Origin: an uncultured Ruegeria sp.
Lineage (GTDB): Bacteria; Pseudomonadota; Alphaproteobacteria; Rhodobacterales; Rhodobacteraceae
Reading direction: 5' to 3'
Assembly (NCBI RefSeq): GCF_947497005.1
Contig: NZ_CANMFF010000001.1
Location: 62,001 to 126,000, forward strand
Length of the DNA: 64,000 bases
The notes under the pieces are model-generated. The model was not told the origin of the DNA and ran no database searches. It saw only the letters and a program-made list of their open reading frames with translations. Positions 17,423-26,412 of this stretch are shown piece after piece. The first letter of the stretch is position 1, and each line of letters begins with the position of its first letter. The position numbers and the translations under genes were made by a program.

Positions 17423-18096
17423 GCTGGCTCCAGGTAACTTTGCCACAGATCCAGCACCACTTCGTCATCGGGGTTTTCAGGGCTGGCCCAAAGTTCCGAT
17501 GCCCGGATTGCTACCGCATAGATCGGTTCAGGTGCTTCGCCCAAGCCATGAGCATTGGAATCGGGCAGGACATGCATTCCGTGCAGGCGCAGGATTCGGC
17601 CCTTAGCTCCGGACGCATAAATCGGCAGGCGTGTATGGCCGCCATCCACTAGGCGATTTGCCGCGAGTCTGGTCGTGACAACCTCTTGCCCGGCAGAATA
17701 CCACGCCACAACGTTCGAGGGTCTGTCTGCAGGCCCACCTTTGGCTAATGCGGCGGGCACGGCTTCCGCTTTAAGCTTTTTCTCTGCCAGCGGGTGCAGC
17801 CCGTCATCTCCGCCGTCCCGCAAATCATCCAGAGTGAGAACACCTTTATCGACCAACAGATCAGCCAGACCGGAAATCCATTTCTCATAATACGAAAAAC
17901 GCGTGTAGTCCTTCGGCGACAACTTTTCGCGTGAGTGGCGGGATACGTCGATGTTCCACTGCCCCAGAAATCCGGAGGCAAGTGTCACGGCCAGCGCCCG
18001 CGCGTGCCAGTCCTCGGCAAAGACGGGCGCATCCTCTGCCTCGGGACTTATCGGACCGTCGCCAAAACGGCCTCCCATGTCATGAACGCGGGTCAT
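17419..18096 (-). CDS. nthB: Nitrile hydratase subunit beta
   Basis: Non-metal subunit of the alpha-beta nitrile hydratase, which hydrates organic nitriles to amides. The 225-residue product starts [16 protein letters not shown], the beta-subunit hallmark, then [18 protein letters not shown], and ends in an SH3-like barrel with [22 protein letters not shown]. The start overlaps the alpha stop by four bases and its own stop overlaps the accessory gene, giving tight coupling for stoichiometric assembly. Confidence 0.95.
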   Translation of the reverse strand: MTRVHDMGGRFGDGPISPEAEDAPVFAEDWHARALAVTLASGFLGQWNIDVSRHSREKLSPKDYTRFSYYEKWISGLADLLVDKGVLTLDDLRDGGDDGLHPLAEKKLKAEAVPAALAKGGPADRPSNVVAWYSAGQEVVTTRLAANRLVDGGHTRLPIYASGAKGRILRLHGMHVLPDSNAHGLGEAPEPIYAVAIRASELWASPENPDDEVVLDLWQSYLEPA

Positions 18097-18707
18097 GACG
18101 GCATCTTAGGCAGGCCTGTGCCGATCATGCTGTCGCGTGTCACCAGCGCAGCGAGTTCATCTTCACTCATCCCGTCTGTGCCTTCGGGGCGCATTGGCAG
18201 GACAAGGTAACGAATCTCGGCGGTCGAATCCCAGACCCGCACCGAAGAGCTTTCGGGCAAGGTTACGTCAAACTCGGCCAGCACCTTGCGCGGCTCCCGC
18301 ACAGCTCGGGCGCGGTAAGCGTCGGATTTGTACCATCCGGGCGGAATACCTAGCAGTGGCCACGGGTAACAGCTGCACAATGTGCAGACGACCATGTTGT
18401 GTTGTTGCGGAGTATTCTCGACCACAACCATGTGTTCGCCCTGACGGCCATAGTAGCCCAGATCGGCAACAACCGGCGTGGCGTCTTCCAGCAACGCGGC
18501 CTTGAAAGCAGGGTCGCTCCAGGCCTTGGCGACGACGCGCGCACCGTTTTGCGGACCGATCTTGTTCTGATAGGTGTCGATAATCTCATCCAGTGCCGCC
18601 GGATCGATCAAACCTTTGCGGGTCAGAATCGTTTCGAGCGCTTTGACGCGCAGTGCGGGTTCAGGTGGCAACAGGGCGTGCGGGTGGTCGTGATCGTCAT
18701 GTGGCAT
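18093..18707 (-). CDS. nthA: Nitrile hydratase subunit alpha, cobalt type
   Basis: Catalytic subunit, 204 residues. The metal site is [11 protein letters not shown] with Cys108, Cys111, Ser112 and Cys113. Thr109 in the second position is the published hallmark of cobalt enzymes (iron enzymes have Ser there). The N terminus is histidine/aspartate-rich (five His in the first ten residues), which is unusual and could bind metal. First gene of the leftward operon, divergent from secG across 151 bases. No amidase or cobalt transporter lies nearby in the window, so the fate of the amide product is not shown here. Confidence 0.95.
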   Translation of the reverse strand: MPHDDHDHPHALLPPEPALRVKALETILTRKGLIDPAALDEIIDTYQNKIGPQNGARVVAKAWSDPAFKAALLEDATPVVADLGYYGRQGEHMVVVENTPQQHNMVVCTLCSCYPWPLLGIPPGWYKSDAYRARAVREPRKVLAEFDVTLPESSSVRVWDSTAEIRYLVLPMRPEGTDGMSEDELAALVTRDSMIGTGLPKMPS

Positions 18708-18858
18708 GGGCCGCAGCCTGCGTCACGGATCGGCGTTCTGTCCAGTCCCTTTACCGTGATATGATACATCACGCGTCGTGATGCGAACTCCTGACTTGCC
18801 CCCGCTGGCAAACTTGCATAAGTACCACGCGATACACGCCACGCTGTACAGGAACACC

Positions 18859-19227
18859 ATGGAAAACGTCGTTCTCATCATCCATCTTCTTTTGGCTCTG
18901 GGCCTGATTGCCGTTGTTCTGATGCAGCGGTCCGAAGGCGGTGGCCTAGGCATGGGTGGCGGCGGCGGTGGTGCCATGACAGGCCGTGCAGCTGCGACCG
19001 CTTTGGGGAAAGTGACCTGGATCCTGGCGGCCTGCTTTATCGTGACCTCGATCACGCTGACCATTCTGGCGGCACAGAAATCTTCGGGCAGCTCGGTGAT
19101 CGACCGTTTGGGCGTTCCGGCTCCGGCCTCGACCGAAGAAAGCACACCGGCGGTTCCGGCGGCTGATGATCTTCTGCCGCCTGCACAGGGCGACAATGCC
19201 CCGCTGATCCCACAGGCTGGCGACTAA
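18859..19227 (+). CDS. secG: Preprotein translocase subunit SecG
   Basis: Small subunit of the SecYEG channel. The 122-residue product has two membrane helices (about 1-22 and 52-75) separated by the family-typical LMQRSEGGGLGMGGGGGG loop, then a Pro/Ala-rich tail of about 45 residues. An upstream frame opening at 18778 would add 27 residues without family support. It lies upstream of pyrG in the same direction, an arrangement I recall from Rhodobacteraceae. Confidence 0.93.
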   Translation: MENVVLIIHLLLALGLIAVVLMQRSEGGGLGMGGGGGGAMTGRAAATALGKVTWILAACFIVTSITLTILAAQKSSGSSVIDRLGVPAPASTEESTPAVPAADDLLPPAQGDNAPLIPQAGD

Positions 19228-19387
19228 GCCACAAAACCTAGAAACTTGATAGGGAACTGCAACAGCATCTTGCGGTTCTCTTGCGCTGCACGCGCGAATC
19301 CTTTATGTGTGAAGTCCCGTGGTGCTGCGGTTTTTTCAAGCCGCCGGGCAGCTGATATTGACGTCTCACGGGAGCAGCCGAAAAACT

Positions 19388-21031
19388 ATGGCGCGTTTTA
19401 TTTTCATCACTGGTGGTGTGGTTTCGTCCTTGGGCAAAGGACTGGCTTCGGCAGCTTTGGGGTCGCTTTTGCAGGCTCGGGGATATTCGGTACGACTGCG
19501 TAAACTGGACCCCTATCTGAACGTCGATCCGGGCACCATGTCGCCGTTTGAACATGGCGAAGTGTTTGTCACCGATGACGGGGCCGAGACCGATCTGGAT
19601 CTGGGCCACTATGAGCGTTTCACCGGTGTCGCAGCGCGCAAGACCGACTCGGTCAGCTCGGGCCGGATTTACTCCAACGTGCTGGAGAAAGAACGCCGTG
19701 GCGATTATCTGGGCAAAACCATTCAGGTGATCCCGCACGTCACCAACGAGATCAAGGATTTCATCGCCATTGGCGAGGATGAGGTCGATTTCATGCTCTG
19801 CGAAATCGGCGGCACGGTGGGCGATATCGAAGGCCTGCCCTTTTTCGAAGCCATCCGTCAGTTCAGCCAGGACAAGCCGCGCGGTCAGTGCCTGTTCATG
19901 CACCTGACCCTGCTGCCTTACATTAAGGCCAGCGGAGAGTTGAAAACCAAACCGACCCAGCACTCGGTGAAAGAGCTGCGCTCGATCGGTCTGGCCCCCG
20001 ACATTCTGGTCTGCCGCTCGGAAGGCCCGATCCCGAAGAAAGAACGTGAAAAGCTGGCCCTGTTCTGCAACGTGCGCCCCGACAGCGTGATCGCGGCACA
20101 GGATCTGTCCACCATTTATGATGCCCCGCTGGCATACCATAAAGAAGGTCTGGATCAGGCGGTTCTGGATGCGTTTCAGATCAGCCCCGCCCCCAAACCC
20201 GATCTGGCCAAGTGGGAGGACGTCAGCGACCGCATCCACAACGCCGAAGGTCAGGTGAAGGTGGCCATCGTCGGCAAATACACCCAGCTGGAAGACGCCT
20301 ATAAGTCGATTGCCGAGGCTTTGACTCATGGCGGCATGGCCAACCGCGTGAGGGTCAAGATCGAGTGGGTCGATGCCGAGGTGTTCGACACCGAAGACGC
20401 CGCCCCGCATCTGGAAGGTTATCACGCTATCCTCGTACCCGGCGGGTTCGGTGAGCGCGGCACCGAAGGCAAGATTAAGGCCGCTCAGTATGCGCGAGAG
20501 CACAAGGTTCCTTATCTGGGTATCTGTTTAGGTATGCAGATGGCCGTGATCGAAGCCGCTCGGAATGTGGCGGGAATCGCAGAAGCAGGCTCGGAAGAAT
20601 TCGACCACGAAGCCGGTAAAAAGCGTTTTGAACCAGTGGTCTACCACCTCAAAGAATGGGTGCAGGGAAACCACAAGGTCGAGCGCAAAGTAGGCGACGA
20701 CAAAGGTGGCACCATGCGTCTGGGTGCATATGATGCCGTGCTGGCGGAAGGGTCGAAAGTGGCCGACGTCTATGGCGGCACTTCTATCGAAGAACGCCAT
20801 CGCCACCGTTATGAGGTGGACATCAAATATCGCGACAAACTGGAAAAGGCCGGCCTGAACTTCTCGGGCATGTCGCCGGACGGCCGCTTGCCAGAGATTG
20901 TCGAATGGTCGGACCATCCGTGGTTCATCGGCGTTCAGTACCATCCGGAACTGAAGTCCAAGCCGTTCGACCCACATCCCCTGTTCCGCGATTTTGTGCG
21001 CGCCGCGAAAGACACATCGCGTCTGGTATGA
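19388..21031 (+). CDS. pyrG: CTP synthase
   Basis: Glutamine-dependent amination of UTP to CTP. The 547-residue protein has an N-terminal amidoligase domain opening with [17 protein letters not shown] and a C-terminal class I glutamine amidotransferase domain with the nucleophile in LGICLGMQ (about residue 380) and the His-Glu pair in QYHPE near residue 515. Full length. An in-frame start 23 codons upstream (19319) lacks the conserved start and is rejected. The 160-base leader after secG has no structure I can name. Confidence 0.97.
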   Translation: MARFIFITGGVVSSLGKGLASAALGSLLQARGYSVRLRKLDPYLNVDPGTMSPFEHGEVFVTDDGAETDLDLGHYERFTGVAARKTDSVSSGRIYSNVLEKERRGDYLGKTIQVIPHVTNEIKDFIAIGEDEVDFMLCEIGGTVGDIEGLPFFEAIRQFSQDKPRGQCLFMHLTLLPYIKASGELKTKPTQHSVKELRSIGLAPDILVCRSEGPIPKKEREKLALFCNVRPDSVIAAQDLSTIYDAPLAYHKEGLDQAVLDAFQISPAPKPDLAKWEDVSDRIHNAEGQVKVAIVGKYTQLEDAYKSIAEALTHGGMANRVRVKIEWVDAEVFDTEDAAPHLEGYHAILVPGGFGERGTEGKIKAAQYAREHKVPYLGICLGMQMAVIEAARNVAGIAEAGSEEFDHEAGKKRFEPVVYHLKEWVQGNHKVERKVGDDKGGTMRLGAYDAVLAEGSKVADVYGGTSIEERHRHRYEVDIKYRDKLEKAGLNFSGMSPDGRLPEIVEWSDHPWFIGVQYHPELKSKPFDPHPLFRDFVRAAKDTSRLV

Positions 21032-21095
21032 TCCCGTGCTGTGTCGGACTGTCACCCTCACGTTGTTTTGTGTGGGCTGATCTCTTAACTGTATG

Positions 21096-21118
21096 GCGAA
21101 GCAGAATTTCTGCTTTGC
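21096..21118. promoter_or_regulatory. 23-bp inverted repeat upstream of the bacterioferritin-like gene
   Basis: GCGAAGCAGAA-T-TTCTGCTTTGC pairs 10 of 11 positions around a single central base. It sits 37 bases before the start codon and 65 bases after the pyrG stop, with no T-run on either side, so it is more like an operator than a terminator. The GAA-N-TTC core recalls iron-regulator boxes, but the spacing differs from the published Irr box (GAA-N3-TTC). Confidence 0.5.
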
Positions 21119-21154
21119 ACGTTAGATGCAGTTCAGAGTTTCAGGAGATTTCCG

Positions 21155-21637
21155 ATGAGCAACGCAACAACGATCACCAACCTCCAGCAAGCACTGCATA
21201 TGGAGCTGACAGCGACACACCAGTATCAATTACACGCACATATGCTGGATGATTGGGGGCTGGATATTCTGGCCGAGAAGATGCGCGGCGAGATGCAGGA
21301 GGAACTGGGACACTCTGATGCGTTTATTGAGCGTATCCTGTTCCTTGGTGGCGCACCTGACCTTGCATTTCAGAAAAGCCCGGCTGCAGCGGGCACATTG
21401 GAAGAGATGTTTGCCTCGGATCTGAAGGACGAAACCGAAGCCGTCGATTTCTATACCAAAGCCGCATTGCAGGCTGCAGAGGTCGGAGATGTCGGATCAC
21501 GAACCCTGTTCGAACGCATTCTGCTGGAAGAAGAAGGCCACAAGGCCTGGCTGGAAACACAACTGAGCCTGCTGCAACGACTAGGCGAATCCGCGTTCAG
21601 CGCAAAATTTGTGTCCGGCGCGGCAAACGAGGCCTGA
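21155..21637 (+). CDS. Bacterioferritin-like protein lacking the haem methionine
   Basis: A 160-residue four-helix-bundle ferritin of the bacterioferritin class. Ferroxidase ligands line up with E. coli Bfr: Glu17 (HMELTATHQY), Glu50 and His53 (QEELGHSD), and the late EEEGHKAWLE pair. The residue matching the haem ligand Met52 is Leu51, so no inter-subunit haem is expected; it is probably a haem-free iron store or a Dps-like detoxifier. RBS AGGAGA. Monocistronic by context, with the dyad at 21096-21118 upstream and a hairpin after the stop. Confidence 0.85.
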   Translation: MSNATTITNLQQALHMELTATHQYQLHAHMLDDWGLDILAEKMRGEMQEELGHSDAFIERILFLGGAPDLAFQKSPAAAGTLEEMFASDLKDETEAVDFYTKAALQAAEVGDVGSRTLFERILLEEEGHKAWLETQLSLLQRLGESAFSAKFVSGAANEA

Positions 21638-21666
21638 CGGGCCTAAGCCCGACTGACTCAAACAAC

Positions 21667-21700
21667 ATCGCTCAGACCAGCACATCATGGCCTGAGCGAT
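21667..21700 (+). terminator. Hairpin after the bacterioferritin-like gene
   Basis: ATCGCTCAG pairs perfectly with CTGAGCGAT around a 16-base loop 30 bases after the stop, followed by TGCCGTTTCT. The weak T tract makes it a possible rather than certain terminator. A further small dyad GTCACTT-CA-AAGTGAC (21711-21726) lies just after it, upstream of the next gene. Confidence 0.5.
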
Positions 21701-21803
21701 TGCCGTTTCTGTCACTTCAAAGTGACGTTTCAATACAAAAAATCTCTACTCGGACTGTCCTCATGGGGTTAACTGTTGATCACACCACGACAGGAGAGCC
21801 CCG

Positions 21804-22580
21804 ATGAGCGACCAATCCCAAAACGCGAAGACCTTTACCAGCCTTCACAAGAAGGGTGATCCTGTCATTCTGTTCAATATCTGGGATGCAGGCAGCGCAG
21901 GCGCCGTGCGGGAAGCGGGCGCACAGGCCATTGCCACTGGCAGTGCCCCCGTTGCCATGGCACAGGGATTTGGCGACGGGCAGAACATCCCGCTTGAAGC
22001 CGCTTTGGACAACACGCGCCGCATCGTTGCTGCGGTTGATCTTCCGGTAACACTGGATTTTGAAGGCGCATATGCGGAAGACCCGCAAAGTGTCGCTGAA
22101 AACGTTAAACGCGCGCTCGATTGCGGCGTCGTAGGTTTCAACTTCGAAGACCAGATCATTGGTGGTGACGGGTTGTACGAAACGGCGATTCAGGCCAGGC
22201 GAGTCGAAGCCATGCGTGCGGCCTGCGAAAGCGCGGGTATTCCAGCTTATGTCAACGCACGAACCGATATTTTCCTGAAGGCACCGGCAGTGACACATGA
22301 TGATGCCATGCTGAACGACGCCATTGCACGTGCATCGGCCTATGAGGCGGCCGGGGCCAGCGGGTTCTTTGCCCCGGGGCTAAAGGACGAGGCGATGATC
22401 GGCCGTCTGTGCAACGCAACAAACCTGCCCGTCAATATCATCGCCCTGCCCGGCGCGCCGGACACACCGCGTCTGGCCCAGTTGGGAGTCGCTCGTGTCA
22501 GTTATGGCCCGGTTCCCTATCGCCAGATGATCACGTGGCTGACAGACTTGGCACACTCTGCCATTCATTATCGCAGCTGA
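21804..22580 (+). CDS. Isocitrate lyase/PEP mutase-family protein
   Basis: A 258-residue TIM-barrel protein of the PEP mutase/isocitrate lyase superfamily. Visible features are the FNIWDAGSA start of the barrel, the TLDFEGAYAEDP metal-site strand, GFNFEDQI, and YVNARTDIF. Members cleave or rearrange carbon-carbon or carbon-phosphorus bonds of 2-oxo acids, and the substrate here cannot be told. The catalytic-loop Cys of true isocitrate lyases is not evident. RBS GGAGAG. Confidence 0.82.
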   Translation: MSDQSQNAKTFTSLHKKGDPVILFNIWDAGSAGAVREAGAQAIATGSAPVAMAQGFGDGQNIPLEAALDNTRRIVAAVDLPVTLDFEGAYAEDPQSVAENVKRALDCGVVGFNFEDQIIGGDGLYETAIQARRVEAMRAACESAGIPAYVNARTDIFLKAPAVTHDDAMLNDAIARASAYEAAGASGFFAPGLKDEAMIGRLCNATNLPVNIIALPGAPDTPRLAQLGVARVSYGPVPYRQMITWLTDLAHSAIHYRS

Positions 22581-22655
22581 TCTTCCTGAGGTTGTGGGAT
22601 TGCAATTGTTGCCATTTCTCATCACCTTGCCCTTGAACCACAACAGGAGGCGGAT

Positions 22656-22949
22656 ATGGCGAAAGGTTATTGGGTTGCCCATGTCGATGTGAACGACATG
22701 GAAACATACAAACACTACATTGCCGCAAATGCAGAACCTTTTGCGGCTTACGGCGCACGATTTCTGACGCGCGGTGGTGAACGTGTTGTGAAAGATGGTG
22801 CAGCGCGCGCAAGGACAGTTGTGATTGAATTTCCGCGCTATGAGGATGCGCTTGCCTGTTATGAAAGCGAGGCCTATCAAAATGCCAAGGCCCTGCGTGA
22901 CCCAGTATCGATGGGCGATCTTGTGATCATTCGGGGCTATGACGGGTAG
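22656..22949 (+). CDS. DUF1330 domain protein
   Basis: Ninety-seven residues with the DUF1330 ferredoxin-like fold pattern: MAKGYWVAHVDVND at the start, YIAANAEPFAAYGARFLTRGG in the middle and VIEFPRYEDALACYESEAYQ near the end. Function is unknown; the family resembles dimeric alpha-beta barrel proteins. It has an AGGAGG ribosome site. It starts a rightward run with two TerB-like genes and a PhnD-like gene. Confidence 0.85.
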   Translation: MAKGYWVAHVDVNDMETYKHYIAANAEPFAAYGARFLTRGGERVVKDGAARARTVVIEFPRYEDALACYESEAYQNAKALRDPVSMGDLVIIRGYDG

Positions 22950-22991
22950 TCTACGCTTGGCGCACCACAAAATATGGAATAACCTGCAGCC

Positions 22992-23441
22992 ATGTTGAAA
23001 AAGTTCTTTCAGGCGTTCAGACCGCCTCAGCATGAACATCTACCGGACCCGGATGCCGAGCTTGCCTTGGGCGCACTTATGGTGCGCGTGGCGCAGGCCG
23101 ACCGGGATTACAAACTGGAAGAAATCAGCCTGATCGACAAAATCCTGGCCCGCCTTTATCAGCATAATGCGATCGAGGCGGCCAAGGTTCGTGCCACCTG
23201 CGAAAAGTTGCACGCAGCTGCGCCGGAAACCGATACCTTCGGTAAACTGATCCGCGAAACGACGGACCTGAAAGAACGTCTGGCTGCACTGGATGCTCTG
23301 TGGGAAGTCGTTCTGGCCGATGGAACGTCTGACGAAGGCGAGATGAAAATTGTCGAAGAGGCCCGCGTTGCCATGGGGCTGAGCTTTAATGACAGCCAGG
23401 CTGCACGTGAACGCGTTCAAAGCCGCTTGGATGTGAGTTAA
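22992..23441 (+). CDS. TerB-family protein 1
   Basis: A 149-residue soluble helical protein of the TerB/TerB-like family. The repeated acidic motif that binds metal in TerB folds is visible as VRVAQADRDYKLEEISLIDKIL and, in the second half, EVVLADGTSDEGEMKIVEEA. No other tellurite-resistance genes (terC, terD, terZ) lie nearby, so tellurite resistance should not be inferred. A paralogue follows after 20 bases. Confidence 0.85.
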   Translation: MLKKFFQAFRPPQHEHLPDPDAELALGALMVRVAQADRDYKLEEISLIDKILARLYQHNAIEAAKVRATCEKLHAAAPETDTFGKLIRETTDLKERLAALDALWEVVLADGTSDEGEMKIVEEARVAMGLSFNDSQAARERVQSRLDVS

Positions 23442-23461
23442 CCTCTCGCTATATCTAGCGC

Positions 23462-23899
23462 ATGTTCAGTGATTTTCTTTCCAGGCTTACACAGCCTCAG
23501 CCCGTCCCGCTTGTTGAAGATGATGCCCGCCTGGCCCTGACGGCCCTGCTGGTGCGTCTGGCACGTTCCGATAATGACTATTCTGACACGGAGATGGCGA
23601 GGATCGACCGAATCTCGGCAGAACGCTACGGTCTATCCCCATTCGAAAGCGCCGCCCTGCGCGCCCGCGCTGAAGATCTTGAGGCAGAAGCCCCGGACAC
23701 TGTCCGCTTCACTCGTGCCATCAAAGAGGCGGTTGCCTATGAAGACCGATTGGCGGTCGTTCAGGCGTTGTGGTCCGTGGCTCTGGCCGATGGGCATCGC
23801 ACGGGCGAGGAAGATTCGCTGCTGCGGCTGGTTGTCAGTCTTCTGGGCGTCAGTGACGTAGATTCCGCTTTGGCACGTCAAAGGGCCGCAAAATCTTGA
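23462..23899 (+). CDS. TerB-family protein 2
   Basis: A 145-residue paralogue of the preceding protein with the same layout: LVRLARSDNDYSDTEMARIDRI in the first half and SVALADGHRTGEEDSLLRLV in the second. Divergence is high enough for an old tandem duplication. Its TGA overlaps the TTG start of the next gene (TTGA), suggesting translational coupling. Role unknown. Confidence 0.85.
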   Translation: MFSDFLSRLTQPQPVPLVEDDARLALTALLVRLARSDNDYSDTEMARIDRISAERYGLSPFESAALRARAEDLEAEAPDTVRFTRAIKEAVAYEDRLAVVQALWSVALADGHRTGEEDSLLRLVVSLLGVSDVDSALARQRAAKS

Positions 23900-24627
23900 T
23901 TGCAATGCTAGGCATGTATGACATGCCTGCGGTGCAAGCCGCCAATGATCGGTTTTGGAGCTTGATTCGCGCCCATCTTGGGTATGGGCCAGAACGCCTT
24001 ACTCGCGACGGAGATGTGTGGGAGGTCTGGCAGGATCCCAATCTGGTTCTTGCTCAGACCTGTGGCATGCCATTCCGGACACGATTGCATGGTCAGGTGC
24101 AATTGGTGGGCACGCCGGACTATGGCTTGCCTGACTGCTCTCCCGGACATTATTGCTCGGTCTTTGTGGTGCGCCGCGACGACACTCGCAATATTGGCGG
24201 TCTTTGTGAAGGCATCTTTGCGTATAACGAGGCCCTGTCTCAATCCGGCTGGGCGGCCCCGGTCACACACATGTCTCAGTCAAACCTGCGCCCTGCCGCG
24301 CTGTTGGAAACGGGCGGACACGCGCTTTCCGCTATGGCGGTTGTAGACGGAAAAGCAGATTTTGCCGCTCTGGATTTGTTGACCTGGCTGATGCTCCGCC
24401 AGCATACCGATCTTGGGGACAGGCTGCACGAGCTGGTCCGGACAGACCCCACCCCGACCCTGCCCTACATCACTGCAACTGGCCAAAACCCGAATGCCAT
24501 CGCAGGCGCCATTCGTGCCGCCATTGACCAACTTGGCGATGATGATAAACGCTTGCTGCATATTCGGGGGCTGGTTGAAATTCCGGTCGCTGCCTATCTG
24601 GCCGTTCCCTCTCCGCCTGAACCATAA
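23896..24627 (+). CDS. PhnD/SsuA-type substrate-binding fold protein, no signal peptide
   Basis: A 243-residue periplasmic-binding-protein-type fold related to PhnD (phosphonate/phosphite binding), with CGMPFRTRLHGQVQLVGTP and YCSVFVVRRDD near the ligand site. It has no signal peptide or lipobox, and no ABC permease of its own follows. The TTG at 23896 is chosen because MIAMLGMYDMP... fits the family start I recall (MIASLPMY...) and overlaps the TerB stop; an ATG at 23905 is the alternative. A cytoplasmic sensor or enzyme role is possible. Confidence 0.75.
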   Translation: MIAMLGMYDMPAVQAANDRFWSLIRAHLGYGPERLTRDGDVWEVWQDPNLVLAQTCGMPFRTRLHGQVQLVGTPDYGLPDCSPGHYCSVFVVRRDDTRNIGGLCEGIFAYNEALSQSGWAAPVTHMSQSNLRPAALLETGGHALSAMAVVDGKADFAALDLLTWLMLRQHTDLGDRLHELVRTDPTPTLPYITATGQNPNAIAGAIRAAIDQLGDDDKRLLHIRGLVEIPVAAYLAVPSPPEP

Positions 24628-24668
24628 GATTTACAGGTCAACGACTGCCCAATTTGTCGACTGAATTT

Positions 24669-24681
24669 AACCAATTTGGTT
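24669..24681. promoter_or_regulatory. Dyad AACCAA-T-TTGGTT upstream of the ABC importer
   Basis: A perfect 6-bp inverted repeat with one central base lies in the AT-rich 146-base gap before the amino-acid ABC operon. There is no T-run, so it is not a terminator. It could be an operator; the regulator is unknown. Confidence 0.3.
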
Positions 24682-24773
24682 GTTTCTCAGCTTGATTCTG
24701 TGATTTGCGCATTGCATTGAGCTAATTTTTCGGTCCTAGTACCGCACCAACACCACAAACCACTGGACTGCCC

Positions 24774-25550
24774 GTGACAGACACCGCTCCCGTCATCGAA
24801 ATCAAAAACCTTCACAAAAGCTTCGGTAATCTGGAGGTGTTGAAGGGGGTAGATATAACGGCCCATCGGGGCGACGTGGTTTCCCTGATTGGGTCGTCCG
24901 GGTCTGGCAAATCAACTCTTCTGCGCTGTTGCAACCTGTTGGAAGACAGCCAGCAAGGCGAAATTCTGTTCAAAGGCGAACCGGTCAAGTGGTCCGGGCA
25001 AAATCATGGCCGCCGCCCTGCAGATCCCAAGCAGGTTCTGCGCATCCGTACCAACCTGTCGATGGTGTTTCAGCAATTCAATCTTTGGGCGCATTTGACC
25101 ATCCTGCAAAATGTGATGGAAGCCCCTGTGACCGTTCTGGGCCGCGACAAGGCCGAGGTCGAGGACAGCGCCCGCAAGTATCTGGACAAGGTTGGCATCG
25201 GCGACAAATGCGATGTCTACCCGGCGCAACTGTCCGGCGGTCAGCAACAACGCGCGGCCATTGCCCGAGGTCTGTGTATGGAGCCCGAGGCCCTGTTGTT
25301 CGACGAGCCTACATCGGCCCTGGACCCCGAGCTGGAACAGGAAGTCATTCGGGTCATCAAGGACTTGGCGGCCGAAGGGCGCACCATGATCATCGTGACT
25401 CATGACATGAAAATGGCGGCCGACATCTCAAGCCACGTGGTGTTCCTGCACCAGGGCCTGATTGAGGAAGAAGGCACGCCCGAAGATATCTTTACGTCAC
25501 CCGAATCCGAACGGCTTCGGGGCTTTCTCTCCGCCACTCAGGCGGCTTAA
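24774..25550 (+). CDS. Basic amino-acid ABC transporter, ATP-binding protein
   Basis: A 258-residue ATPase of the HisP/OccP class (polar amino-acid uptake). Walker A is GSSGSGKST at 40-48, the signature is LSGGQQQR, Walker B is LLFDEPTSALD, and the switch His lies in VTHDMK. The extra segment KWSGQNHGRRPADPKQ between Walker A and the Q-loop is typical of HisP-like members. It uses a GTG start. First gene of a complete four-gene importer. Confidence 0.94.
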   Translation: MTDTAPVIEIKNLHKSFGNLEVLKGVDITAHRGDVVSLIGSSGSGKSTLLRCCNLLEDSQQGEILFKGEPVKWSGQNHGRRPADPKQVLRIRTNLSMVFQQFNLWAHLTILQNVMEAPVTVLGRDKAEVEDSARKYLDKVGIGDKCDVYPAQLSGGQQQRAAIARGLCMEPEALLFDEPTSALDPELEQEVIRVIKDLAAEGRTMIIVTHDMKMAADISSHVVFLHQGLIEEEGTPEDIFTSPESERLRGFLSATQAA

Positions 25551-25583
25551 CTACAAAAACAGAACCAAACTGGGGAGTAACCA

Positions 25584-26333
25584 ATGAAAAACCTGATTCT
25601 GTCCACTGCAGCGCTGGCGCTGACTGCCGGTATCGCCATGGCCGACACGGTCCGTATGGGCACCGAAGGCGCCTATCCTCCGTATAACTTCATCAATGAT
25701 GCCGGCGAGATCGATGGTTTCGAGCGTGAAGTCGGCGACGAGCTGTGCAAGCGCGCAAATCTGGAGTGTGAGTGGGTCAAGAACGACTGGGATTCGATTA
25801 TTCCGAACCTGGTCTCGGGCAACTACGACACCATCATTGCGGGCATGTCGATCACCGACGAACGCGATGAAGTCATCGACTTTACCCAAGACTACTACCC
25901 GCCGACCGCTTCGGCCTATGTCGCGACCTCTGACGCGGCAGACGTAAAAGGTGGAGTCGTTGCAGCACAAACTGCCACGATTCAGGCAGGCCACGTCGCC
26001 GAATCCGGCGCAACCTTGGTGGAATTCGCGACCCCGGAAGAAACCATCGCAGCCGTCCGAAACGGTGAAGCCGATGCCGTTCTGGCCGATCGCGACTATC
26101 TGGTACCGCTGGTCGAGGAATCGGGTGGTGAGCTGGTATTCATCGGTGACCCGGTTCCACTGGGTGGTGGCGTCGGCATGGGTCTGCGTGAAAGCGATGG
26201 GGAGCTGCGCGGCAAGTTCGACGAAGGCATCACTTCGATGAAAGCTGACGGCTCGCTGAACGAAATGCTGATCAAGTGGTTCGGCGAAGGCACCGCAACA
26301 TATGGTTCTGACGGTTCGGTCGTCACCAACTAA
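25584..26333 (+). CDS. ABC transporter substrate-binding protein (Lys/Arg/Orn/His-like)
   Basis: Periplasmic binding protein of 249 residues with a signal peptide cleaved after about residue 20 (GIAMA). The mature part shows the HisJ/LAO pattern: RMGTEGAYPPYNF, GFEREVGDELCKRANLECEW with a Cys55-Cys62 pair as in LAO/HisJ, and YDTIIAGMSITDERDEVIDF. It probably binds a basic amino acid or opine; exact specificity is unknown. A stem-loop follows the gene, which would allow higher expression than the permeases. Confidence 0.93.
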   Translation: MKNLILSTAALALTAGIAMADTVRMGTEGAYPPYNFINDAGEIDGFEREVGDELCKRANLECEWVKNDWDSIIPNLVSGNYDTIIAGMSITDERDEVIDFTQDYYPPTASAYVATSDAADVKGGVVAAQTATIQAGHVAESGATLVEFATPEETIAAVRNGEADAVLADRDYLVPLVEESGGELVFIGDPVPLGGGVGMGLRESDGELRGKFDEGITSMKADGSLNEMLIKWFGEGTATYGSDGSVVTN

Positions 26334-26348
26334 TACCTGATGTACCCC

Positions 26349-26372
26349 GGTCCGGCGCTTCAGTGCCGGGCC
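26349..26372 (+). promoter_or_regulatory. Intercistronic stem-loop after the binding-protein gene
   Basis: A 10-bp stem with two G-U pairs closes a TTCA loop (GGTCCGGCGC with GTGCCGGGCC). It has no following T-run, so it is probably an mRNA 3'-end stabiliser for the binding-protein message rather than a full terminator, as in other periplasmic-permease operons. Confidence 0.55.
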
Positions 26373-26412
26373 GATCCCGGCTTAGCCGGAACAGACGTTC
26401 GAAAGACGCCAC

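Noticed and set aside
19238..20503. A 421-codon minus-strand frame opposite pyrG
   Set aside because: It mirrors the pyrG codon pattern, has no family character, and pyrG is unambiguous.
22992..23899. Tellurite-resistance operon
   Set aside because: Only TerB-like genes are present; terC, terD, terZ and terA are missing, so resistance cannot be inferred.
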